This document shows, piece after piece, positions 1 through 5,487 of a DNA stretch of 6,402 bases. Source of the stretch: Gulosibacter massiliensis (GTDB taxonomy: Bacteria > Actinomycetota > Actinomycetes > Actinomycetales > Microbacteriaceae); assembly GCA_945901035.1 (NCBI GenBank), contig CAMDKN010000077.1, forward strand, positions 1 through 6,402. The letters run 5' to 3'. The notes beneath the pieces are model-generated. The model was not told where the DNA came from. It ran no database searches and worked only from the letters and a program-made list of their open reading frames with translations. The position numbers were made by a program, and so were the translations under genes. Position 1 is the first letter of the stretch. The number at the start of each line of letters is the position of its first letter.

Positions 1-281
1 GCGAATACCTGCTGACGCCGGGGTCGCAATCTCAGGTCGAGGTCCTCCATTCGATCGTGGAGCCGCTCGGGTCCGCCGGTGACGAGTTGTACGCGCTGGA
101 CACCGAAATCGAGTTCGTGTACGTCCTCTCGGGTCAATTCACCATCACACTCGGTCCGACGACACATTCCCTCGAGGCTGGTGATGCGATGACCTTCCGA
201 GGGCGTGAACCGCACACCTGGCAGAATCCTTCGGCGAGTGAGCCTGCCGAAGTGTTGTGGGTGTTGACCCCCGCGCCTTAG
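1..281 (+). CDS. C-terminal part of a cupin-domain protein, probably an XRE-cupin transcriptional regulator (5' end outside window)
   Basis: The reading frame is open from base 3 through the left edge, so the gene is truncated by the window and the GTG at 57 is an internal valine codon rather than the start. The visible 92 residues form one small cupin_2 beta-barrel. The first conserved strand reads EFVYVLSGQFTITLG; the second motif is GDAMTFRGREPHTWQNPS, with the conserved Gly-Asp, His and Asn. The HxH part of cupin motif 1 is not kept: the residues ahead of the glutamate are ALDTEIE. Loss of metal-binding residues together with a C-terminal cupin ending within a few residues of the stop is the usual form of the sensor domain of HTH_3 (XRE)-cupin regulators, which are typically about 180-200 residues long. 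The helix-turn-helix half is not visible, so the regulator assignment is inference; a stand-alone cupin is the alternative. It converges on the RND gene and shares 4 bases with it. Confidence 0.8.
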   Translation, partial: EYLLTPGSQSQVEVLHSIVEPLGSAGDELYALDTEIEFVYVLSGQFTITLGPTTHSLEAGDAMTFRGREPHTWQNPSASEPAEVLWVLTPAP

Positions 282-3200
282 GCCCTCAGCGCCCGACGAG
301 CCGCCTTGCGTTCGCGGCGACCCTCGACCAGTGAATACAGTGCGGGCAGAACGAGCAGCGTCAGGATTGTCGACGACAACAGTCCGCCGATCACGACGAT
401 CGCGAGAGGCTGCGAAATGAAGCCCCCGCTTCCCGTCACGCCGGTTGCGAGTGGCGTGAGCGCAAAGATCGTGGCGAGCGCCGTCATCAACACGGGACGC
501 ACGCGTCGACTAGTTCCGTCGAGCAAGGACTCGACGACCGAGCCACCGCGTTCGCGGTACTGGTTGACGAGGTCGATGAGAACGATCGCGTTCGTCACCA
601 CGATTCCGACGAGCATGAGCAAACCGATCAGCGACGAAATTCCCAGCGGGATTCCCGACACGATCTGCAGGGCAATCGCACCGGTCGCCGCGAACGGGAT
701 CGAGACGAGCAACAGCAGAGGCTGACGCAGCGAACGGAACGTCGCGACCATCACGACGTACACGATGAGGATCGCCGCGAGAAGCGCCAAGCCCAGTTGC
801 TGGAAGGATTCCGCTTGGTCTTGGGCGACACCGCCGACGGTTGCCGTGGTTCCCGTGGGGAGGTCCACGCTGGCGAGCGCCGTGTTGACCGCGACCGTTG
901 ATTCGCTGAGGTTGTCGGAAGTGGGTACCACCGCGACGGACGCCGACAGCACACCACGTTCGGTGGTTCGCGATGCGGCCGTTTCGGTGATGCTAATGTC
1001 GGCGACCTTCGACAGACGAACCGTTCCCCCGAGCGGGGTGGTCAGTTTGTACTTCTGCAATTCCTCGAGCGTCTCGGGAGTGTTGGTGGATTCAATAATC
1101 AAGTCCATCGTGACGTCGTCAATGACGACCTGACCGATCGCACTCGGGGCAATCAGACCCGACAGTGTCCGACCGATGACAACTTCCGACAGCGCGTATT
1201 TTGCCGCTGCCTTGCGCTTGATCGAAATCGAGATGAACGACTGAGTGTCATCGAGCGATGTCGTCACACTGTCCGCCGACTTCGATTCGACAATTGCCGC
1301 GGTGATTGCGGTCGTGACATTCGTCAGTGTTTCTTCGGACGGCGCTTTCACGGTGATGTCGATGGTCTGTGAACCAAAGGCGCCACCCTGAGCCGACACA
1401 ATTTCACCGGTGTCCGTGATGGTTTCCAAGTCCCGCGTGACCTCGGTGCGCACGAGGTCTGCATCCACCTCGTCGGAAATCGTGATCTGATAGACAATGT
1501 TTCCGGCCTGGCCGTTGAACGCGGCAAAGCCGTTGCCGCCACCAATCGACGTCTGCACGGTTTCGATTCCGTCGTACGCCAACAGCTTCGCTTCGACGTC
1601 CTCGGCGACCTCGGCACGATCCATCAGCGTCAACCCGCCCGGTGTCGAGTGGGTCAGGGTGATTGTGGACTGGCCACTTCCCCCGACAAAGTTGGTCTTG
1701 ACAAACGGCGTCAGCGCGAGCGTCCCTCCCAGCGTGAGAAGGGCAATGAGCATCGTCGCGACGGGGTGGGTAATAGTCCAGCGAACAATCGGGCGGTAGT
1801 TGCGCTGCAAGAAGTCGTTGTCTTCCGATCCCGATTTGACCGGCTTGGCTGGCTTCGTGGAGGCCCTCCTTCTCGGTTTCTTGTCCCCGAGGAACCAGTA
1901 CGCCAGAACAGGCACGATGGTCAGCGACACGAAGAGCGACGCGAGGAGCGCGATGGTGACCGTGACGGCGAACGGCTGGAACAATTCGCCGGACAGCCCG
2001 CCCACGAACGCGAGCGGAAGGAACACGGCAACCGTGGTGATGGTCGACGCGGTGACCGCGGTGGCGACCTCTTTGACACCGTCGCGAATCGCGACCATGC
2101 GTTCTTCACCGAGCGACAGGTGTCGCTTGATGTTTTCCACGACCACAATCGAGTCGTCAACGACTCGACCGATCGAGATCGTGACCGCGCCGATGGTGAG
2201 GATGTTGAGCGAGAAATTGCTCGCCCACATGCCGATGAACGTGAGCAACAAGGACGTCGGAATCGACACCGCGGTGACGAGGGTTGAGCGGATGGACAGC
2301 AGGAAGACCAAAATCACGATGATCGCGAAGAAGAGACCCAACAGGCCCTCGATGGCGAGCGATTCGATGCTCTTTTCGATGAACGGCGCTTGGTCGAACA
2401 CGACGGTAAATTCGGTGCCGTTTCCGAGCAGGGCGGTGATCGCGGGCAGGGCCGCCGTGACGGCGCGGGACACGTCAACCGTGTTGGCGTCGGCCCGCTT
2501 GGTGATGGCGAGCGTCAAGGACGGTTCACCGTTCACCCGTGAAATCGACGTGATGGTGTCGGGCTGAATTGACACGCTCGCGAGCGCGCCAATGGTCGTG
2601 ACCGACAGAGTCTTCGGTGAGGCCGCTGTCGCACTGGACGATGCGAACGACGACAGGCTGGACGCGGACGAGGCGGGGGCCGCGGGGACAACCGTAGTCA
2701 CCTTTTTGCCGGCGACGCTCCCCGTGATCGAGGACAAATCGAGATTGCGGGCAAAGCAGTAATAGAACGTGTCGCCCTTGTTCCACTGCGTCTGGCTCGT
2801 GGGGTAGCGCACATCGGACAACAGCGTCGGATAGGCCGCGTAGGCGGAAGCCTTGATGATTCCAGTAGCGAAACATTCACCCGTTGCGACGGGTCCGACG
2901 GCAGAGTCTCCGGGGTAAACCGGGATGCCCGCGTCCGTCCGGAGGTCACCCACGCGCACAAGTTGCGCGGTGTGCGGGTCGGAACACTCGACCACGGTGT
3001 AGGAGTCCTGGTTCGCATCGGTGTAGGGCGCAATACATTCGCCGCCGTTGAGCTCGTCCCAACTCCACACTCCCGGGTCTCGGGGGTCGACCTCAATCGT
3101 CGGAAGCGTGGGGATCGTCGGCGTGGTTGCGCTCGGCACACTCGGTGTGAACGGAATCGTGACGGGCACCGATCGGATGTCGTCGAGGCTCGCGAGTGGC

Positions 3201-3892
3201 GTCCCCGAGACAATCGACAATTCACCGGTCTCGGACATCACGGTTCCCGCTCCGATGCGGATACCGGCGGTCTGGAGGGCGGTCTGAATGTCGGACGTCG
3301 CTAGGCCGAGTCGTTTGAGTTTTTTCGCGTTCGGAACGATGGCGATGTGTTCGCCGTTGGCACCAAACACCGCCGCCTCGCGAACGCCGTCCAGTTTGGT
3401 CAGTTCGCGAACCGCGATGTCCCGCAGAGCCTGGTTGAGCTGGTCGGGGCTGAGGTCACTCGTCACGGCCATCTGCAACACCGGAATGTCCGAGAACGAC
3501 CCGGCAATGACCTGTGGTTCAATCCCCGCGGGCAACAGGTTGGAGATACGGTTGATCGCGAGTTGCACCTTTTGCTCGGCCGACTCAAGACTCGTGCCAT
3601 AGGCAAACTCGGCGGTGATCTGGGACAGGCCGTTCTGCGAGGTCGCGGTCGTCGCCTCCAGACCGTTCACACCCTGGATGGCCGTTTCAATCGGGGTGGA
3701 GACCTCTTTTTCCACGATGACGGGTGATGCCCCGGGGTAGTTCGTGACGACGACGAGTTGGGGGAACGTGATCGACGGAATCAGCTCGAGCTTGAGGAGC
3801 GACATCGCGATGCCACCAAAAATAGCGACAACAACCGTGACCAAGGCGATGAGGGCACGGTTCCTGAGGCTGAATATGGCGAGACGGTTCAT
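278..3892 (-). CDS. RND-family efflux transporter (AcrB/SwrC-like) with an inserted Septum_form-like domain
   Basis: This is a 1204-residue inner-membrane exporter of the resistance-nodulation-division superfamily, expected to couple proton influx to substrate export. The layout is TM1 at about 13-33, a first porter loop at 34-512, TM2-TM6 at about 514-668, a basic cytoplasmic linker at 671-690 (KKPRRRASTKPAKP), TM7 at about 709-730, a second porter loop at 731-1030, and TM8-TM12 at about 1030-1188. TM4 carries the proton-relay Asp pair in GRVVDDSIVVVENI (D579, D580). TM10 reads GIVVTNAIVLIDLVNQ, with Thr-Asn where AcrB has the Lys of its Lys-Asn pair; from memory this matches Gram-positive SwrC-like members. 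The first loop is about 180 residues longer than usual because of an insert at about 247-430 (separate entry); without it the length is about 1020, normal for the family. The ATG is preceded by AAAGGA (3901-3906) with 8-base spacing. No membrane-fusion partner gene is visible. It probably forms an operon with the TipAS-like gene 46 bases upstream. Substrate unknown; drugs, lipopeptides or lipids are all possible. Confidence 0.93.
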   Translation of the reverse strand: MNRLAIFSLRNRALIALVTVVVAIFGGIAMSLLKLELIPSITFPQLVVVTNYPGASPVIVEKEVSTPIETAIQGVNGLEATTATSQNGLSQITAEFAYGTSLESAEQKVQLAINRISNLLPAGIEPQVIAGSFSDIPVLQMAVTSDLSPDQLNQALRDIAVRELTKLDGVREAAVFGANGEHIAIVPNAKKLKRLGLATSDIQTALQTAGIRIGAGTVMSETGELSIVSGTPLASLDDIRSVPVTIPFTPSVPSATTPTIPTLPTIEVDPRDPGVWSWDELNGGECIAPYTDANQDSYTVVECSDPHTAQLVRVGDLRTDAGIPVYPGDSAVGPVATGECFATGIIKASAYAAYPTLLSDVRYPTSQTQWNKGDTFYYCFARNLDLSSITGSVAGKKVTTVVPAAPASSASSLSSFASSSATAASPKTLSVTTIGALASVSIQPDTITSISRVNGEPSLTLAITKRADANTVDVSRAVTAALPAITALLGNGTEFTVVFDQAPFIEKSIESLAIEGLLGLFFAIIVILVFLLSIRSTLVTAVSIPTSLLLTFIGMWASNFSLNILTIGAVTISIGRVVDDSIVVVENIKRHLSLGEERMVAIRDGVKEVATAVTASTITTVAVFLPLAFVGGLSGELFQPFAVTVTIALLASLFVSLTIVPVLAYWFLGDKKPRRRASTKPAKPVKSGSEDNDFLQRNYRPIVRWTITHPVATMLIALLTLGGTLALTPFVKTNFVGGSGQSTITLTHSTPGGLTLMDRAEVAEDVEAKLLAYDGIETVQTSIGGGNGFAAFNGQAGNIVYQITISDEVDADLVRTEVTRDLETITDTGEIVSAQGGAFGSQTIDITVKAPSEETLTNVTTAITAAIVESKSADSVTTSLDDTQSFISISIKRKAAAKYALSEVVIGRTLSGLIAPSAIGQVVIDDVTMDLIIESTNTPETLEELQKYKLTTPLGGTVRLSKVADISITETAASRTTERGVLSASVAVVPTSDNLSESTVAVNTALASVDLPTGTTATVGGVAQDQAESFQQLGLALLAAILIVYVVMVATFRSLRQPLLLLVSIPFAATGAIALQIVSGIPLGISSLIGLLMLVGIVVTNAIVLIDLVNQYRERGGSVVESLLDGTSRRVRPVLMTALATIFALTPLATGVTGSGGFISQPLAIVVIGGLLSSTILTLLVLPALYSLVEGRRERKAARRALRA
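2609..2704 (-). other. Ser/Ala-rich linker leading out of the inserted domain
   Basis: Residues 397-428 contain a low-complexity Pro-Ala-Ser run (PAAPASSASSLSSFASSS) between the end of the Septum_form-like domain (ITGSVAG) and the resumption of normal RND sequence at KTLSVTTIGALASVSI. It is the C-terminal tether of the insert. No exact DNA repeat was seen in it; the codons vary. Confidence 0.7.
2705..3073 (-). other. Septum_form-like domain (residues about 274-396) inserted in the RND porter loop
   Basis: Residues 274-396 of the transporter do not resemble any RND porter subdomain. They read like the actinobacterial Septum_form domain (Pfam PF13845, recognised from memory): WDELNGGECIAPY, then a VVECSDPHTAQLV core, YPGDS, GEC, a WNKGDTFYYCFARN strand and a closing ITGSVAG. 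The four cysteines (C286, C303, C340, C379) fit the conserved pattern and could form two disulfides outside the membrane. The insertion point lies between SLDDIRSVPVTIP and KTLSVTTIGALASVSI, which in AcrB-type proteins is a short hairpin joining the docking subdomain to the second porter strand (the 'L-x-D-V-A' region). The domain is normally found in secreted or membrane-anchored actinobacterial proteins, and its biochemical function is unknown to me. No stop codon or frame change separates it from the rest of the transporter, so it is a true in-frame fusion as read here. Confidence 0.75.
3074..3166 (-). other. Pro/Thr-rich linker leading into the inserted domain
   Basis: Residues 243-273 of the transporter are rich in Pro, Thr and Ser (PFTPSVPSATTPTIPTLP) and end in an acidic Asp-Pro stretch. 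Such sequence is typical of extended, unstructured tethers between extracytoplasmic domains, and it marks the N-terminal edge of the insertion. It probably lets the inserted domain stand away from the porter body. Confidence 0.7.
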
Positions 3893-3938
3893 GGTGTGCT
3901 TCCTTTGGTGTTGAGACGACGCGCCCTACCGACGCGGG

Positions 3939-4343
3939 CTAAACCTCTTGTGATGTGCGGGACCAGGCGACGATGGCGTCGCGGACGTACGATGCCCCCT
4001 CGGCTCCGCCGTAGTGGCGGGCGAAGCGTTCGTCGGTGACGTACATGTTCCCGAGCGCGACGAACTGTTCGGTGGAGGGTTCGACTCCGCCCCAGCCCTG
4101 GGTGATCCAGTCGCGGTGGCGAAGGACGAGTGCCACGACAACGTCGTCGGTGACGGGGATGCCGCGGGAGTGAGCGTCGAGGTATTCGTCCTTGAGCGCA
4201 ACTCCCTCGGCCAGGAACTGTTCCCGCCCAATCGCTCCGATGTTCTTCCACCACGAGTTCGCGGTCGTCCAGGCCTCGGTTCCCCAACGCTCGACCACTT
4301 CGTCACGATGGCCGTCGTGATGAAAGAGTTGAACAACGGACAC
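3939..4343 (-). CDS. Stand-alone TipAS-like ligand-binding protein
   Basis: This 134-residue soluble protein matches the TipAS antibiotic-recognition domain, the C-terminal half of the MerR-type regulator TipA that binds thiopeptides. Recognisable landmarks are EVVERWGTEAW near residues 15-25, the helical middle with LRHRDWI (74-80), and the family-typical ending ALGNMYVTDERFARHY (96-111) followed by SYVRDAIVAW (118-127). There is no N-terminal MerR helix-turn-helix: the whole protein is the ligand-binding half. It contains no cysteine, and the region aligned by eye to the TipAS 'PCS' that covalently captures thiostrepton reads VEPS, so covalent capture of dehydroalanine drugs is unlikely. 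The start is GTG at 4341-4343, behind a strong AAAGGAG (4349-4355) spaced by 5 bases. It lies 46 bases upstream of the RND gene on the same strand, suggesting co-expression. A role as drug-binding sequestrator or sensor is inference; the ligand is unknown. Confidence 0.85.
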   Translation of the reverse strand: MSVVQLFHHDGHRDEVVERWGTEAWTTANSWWKNIGAIGREQFLAEGVALKDEYLDAHSRGIPVTDDVVVALVLRHRDWITQGWGGVEPSTEQFVALGNMYVTDERFARHYGGAEGASYVRDAIVAWSRTSQEV

Positions 4344-4394
4344 GTGAACTCCTTTGGGCGGTATTGAATAAGCCTAACCGCGGAATTCTCGGAT
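4344..4394. promoter_or_regulatory. Short divergent intergenic region between the TipAS-like gene and crcB1
   Basis: This gap of only 51 bases must hold the start signals of both divergent transcription units, and promoter elements probably extend into the crcB1 coding end. It contains the TipAS-like ribosome binding site and the -10 of a candidate leftward promoter. No fluoride riboswitch fold and no clear inverted-repeat operator was seen. The crcB1 start at 4395 has no good Shine-Dalgarno sequence. Confidence 0.5.
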
Positions 4395-4399
4395 GTGGA
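4371..4399 (-). promoter_or_regulatory. Candidate promoter for the TipAS-like/RND operon
   Basis: Read on the minus strand, TCCACA (4394-4399) and TAGGCT (4371-4376) are separated by exactly 17 bases. They match four of six bases of the TTGACA -35 element and the TAnnnT form of the actinobacterial -10. The predicted transcript start, near 4364, leaves a leader of about 20 bases that contains the AAAGGAG site. The -35 overlaps the annotated first codons of crcB1. This is a pattern match only. Confidence 0.4.
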
Positions 4400-4823
4400 C
4401 ACGGGTACGCTGACGACTGTGACCGCGTTGTCGAAGTCCCTCCTCGCCGTTTTTCTCGGTGGGTTGTTGGGGAGCACTGCGCGAATCGGTATCACTCTCA
4501 TTGCCGGTCGGATCGACGAGTACTGGTGGCCGTATCCGATTCTTTTCGTCAATCTGGTCGGCTCATTCGCACTGGGCTTTCTCGTAGGACGGGGAATGGG
4601 CAACCTTCCCTCCTGGCTTCAGCTGGGGATAACCACCGGAGTCCTCGGAGGATTCACCACGCTGTCCGCGATTTCTCTCGACGTTGCCGTCCCCGCCGTC
4701 CGCTACGGAATCGGGCCACTCGTGGTGATGGGGTCGTACGCCGTCGGATCCATCGTGTTGGGGCTCGTCAGTGCCATCGTGGGCTTGCGGCTCGGTTCGC
4801 GGCGTTCCGAGGTTACGCCGTGA
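4395..4823 (+). CDS. crcB: Fluoride channel subunit CrcB/Fluc, first of a pair
   Basis: A 142-residue, four-helix membrane protein of the CrcB/Fluc family, which exports fluoride as a dimer. Family motifs are GGLLGSTAR (22-30), the TM2 Asn in VNLVGSFALG (N53) and the broken TM3 helix GGFTTLSAIS (85-94). The two 'phenylalanine box' positions (TTFSTF in the canonical family) are Leu90 and Ile93 here, so this chain lacks both pore phenylalanines. Arg and Lys cluster at the termini and the TM2-TM3 loop (K14, R66, R132, R136, R137), predicting both ends in the cytoplasm. The GTG at 4395 is used here; a GTG at 4419 would remove eight residues of unusual N-terminus and lies 7 bases after TACGCT, a possible leaderless start. 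The stop overlaps the next gene's start by 4 bases (GTGA), so the two are translationally coupled. Confidence 0.92.
   Translation: MDTGTLTTVTALSKSLLAVFLGGLLGSTARIGITLIAGRIDEYWWPYPILFVNLVGSFALGFLVGRGMGNLPSWLQLGITTGVLGGFTTLSAISLDVAVPAVRYGIGPLVVMGSYAVGSIVLGLVSAIVGLRLGSRRSEVTP
4406..4411 (+). promoter_or_regulatory. Possible -10 element for a leaderless crcB1 start at 4419
   Basis: TACGCT fits the TAnnnT -10 pattern and ends 7 bases before a GTG at 4419 in the crcB1 frame. Leaderless transcripts are common in actinobacteria, and neither this GTG nor the one at 4395 has a convincing ribosome binding site. No good -35 is seen 17 bases upstream (GAATTC at 4383-4388). If used, crcB1 would be 134 residues with an N-terminus closer to family norm. 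Confidence 0.3.
4809..4812 (+). promoter_or_regulatory. Ribosome binding site deciding the crcB2 start
   Basis: GAGG lies 7 bases upstream of the GTG at 4820-4822, inside the end of crcB1. It supports 4820 over the far upstream start that the open frame would allow (back to 4364) and over the GTG at 4829. Confidence 0.65.
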
Positions 4824-5197
4824 TCGACGTGTGGTGGTTGGCGGCACAAATCCTCGCGGGAGGTCTGGGGGCCGTCGCCCGATTCGGAGTCATGGCCATC
4901 ATTCGCCCCGGCGTGTGGTCGTGGGGGCTCTTCGCGGTCAACGCCGCCGGCAGCCTCGTGGTCGGCGCAGCGGCGGGCGCGTTCACGGTCCAGGCACTCG
5001 ACTGGACAATCGTGGCGCTCGTGCTCGGATTTGCCGCCGGATTCACCACATTTTCAACTCTGACCGTCACGGCCGCCCAGCACATCGAGCGCCGCGAAAT
5101 TCGAACGGGCGCAATCATCGTCACCGCGCACGTCGTCGTCGGAATCGCTCTCGCGGCGGTTGGGTATATCTCCACCAGCATGTTGCTCGGTGCGTGA
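4820..5197 (+). CDS. crcB: Fluoride channel subunit CrcB/Fluc, second of a pair
   Basis: A 125-residue, four-helix CrcB/Fluc protein. Motifs are GGLGAVARFG (14-23), the TM2 Asn in VNAAGSLVVG (N41) and a near-canonical TM3 break GFTTFSTLTV (74-83). It keeps the first pore phenylalanine (F78) and has Leu81 at the second. Positive charges sit in the first and third loops (R29; R91, R92 and R95 in HIERREIR), while the termini have none, so both ends are predicted outside: the opposite orientation to its partner. The open frame extends upstream to 4364, but that part is crcB1 read in another frame; the start is GTG at 4820, overlapping the crcB1 stop by 4 bases and preceded by GAGG. The two chains probably form an antiparallel heterodimer protecting the cell from fluoride. 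Confidence 0.92.
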   Translation: MIDVWWLAAQILAGGLGAVARFGVMAIIRPGVWSWGLFAVNAAGSLVVGAAAGAFTVQALDWTIVALVLGFAAGFTTFSTLTVTAAQHIERREIRTGAIIVTAHVVVGIALAAVGYISTSMLLGA

Positions 5198-5203
5198 TAT
5201 TCT
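5195..5203 (+). promoter_or_regulatory. Extended -10 promoter element for the DUF3073 gene
   Basis: TGATATTCT matches the extended -10 form TGn-TATnnT, with TATTCT at 5198-5203. It overlaps the TGA stop codon of crcB2. No good -35 is seen 17 bases upstream, as is tolerated for extended -10 promoters. Transcription would start near 5210, leaving a leader of about 60 bases. Confidence 0.45.
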
Positions 5204-5231
5204 GTTTCTCTGACGCCCCCGGACACGACGA

Positions 5232-5246
5232 TCGCCGGTGAGGCGA
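5232..5246 (+). promoter_or_regulatory. Small hairpin in the leader of the DUF3073 gene
   Basis: TCGCC and GGCGA form a perfect 5-pair stem around the loop GGTGA, followed by AAAAG. There is no U-run, so it is not an intrinsic terminator. It lies 12 bases before the AAAGGGG ribosome binding site. It may stabilise the leader or be a chance structure. Confidence 0.3.
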
Positions 5247-5271
5247 AAAGTGTGAGGGAAAGGGGTCCGCT

Positions 5272-5487
5272 ATGGGCCGCGGCCGTCAAAAAGCGAAGCA
5301 CACCAAAGTGGCGCGCGAACTGAAGTACTTCAGTCCCGACACCGACTTGACCAAGTTGGAATCGGAACTCGGCGTAAACCCACGACTCGACGAAGACCTC
5401 GCGAAGTGGCCCGAATACGCGGACACCGCAACGACGTCCGATAGCGACACGACCGGCGGTGACGCGGACGAGGCTCAGTCCGCGTAA
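5272..5487 (+). CDS. DUF3073 family small protein
   Basis: A 71-residue protein of an actinobacteria-specific family of unknown function (DUF3073, recognised from its near-invariant N-terminus). It starts with a strongly basic stretch MGRGRQKAKHTKVARELKY, continues with the conserved SPDTDLTKLESELG segment (21-34), and ends in an acidic, Thr/Ser/Asp-rich tail. It has no membrane segment or signal peptide. The basic head suggests nucleic-acid or ribosome contact, but this is inference. The ATG follows AAAGGGG (5259-5265) with 6-base spacing. It is downstream of crcB2 by 74 bases and its 3' end overlaps the end of purM on the other strand by 13 bases; a position beside purM is usual for this family in actinobacteria. 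Confidence 0.9.
   Translation: MGRGRQKAKHTKVARELKYFSPDTDLTKLESELGVNPRLDEDLAKWPEYADTATTSDSDTTGGDADEAQSA

Noticed and set aside
57..59. GTG as the start of the cupin gene.
   Set aside because: The frame is open to the left edge and the upstream residues fit the first cupin strands; no ribosome binding site precedes it.
2526..2876. A 116-residue minus-strand frame over the inserted domain, as if the insert were a separate gene.
   Set aside because: It is in a different frame from the Septum_form-like sequence, which is read continuously in the RND frame.
306..3727. Many long + strand open frames opposite the RND gene, the longest 255 residues at 1800-2567.
   Set aside because: They are by-products of codon bias in a GC-rich gene: Arg/Thr/Ser-rich, no family motif, no ribosome binding sites, and fully inside the well-supported minus-strand gene.
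3893..3938. Possible terminator or promoter between the TipAS-like and RND genes.
   Set aside because: No stem with a U-run and no convincing -10 element; the GC-rich stretch at 3921-3938 folds poorly.
4344..4394. Possible fluoride riboswitch ahead of crcB1.
   Set aside because: The gap is only 51 bases and shows none of the crcB-motif features such as GGNGAUGG and the matching pseudoknot segment.
3926..4603. A 225-residue minus-strand frame overlapping the TipAS-like gene.
   Set aside because: Different frame from the recognised domain, Pro/Arg/Ser-rich and without a family pattern.
4364..4819. Upstream extension of the crcB2 frame, giving a 277-residue protein.
   Set aside because: The added part is crcB1 read out of frame, rich in Arg and without motif; the GTG at 4820 has GAGG and the usual GTGA coupling.
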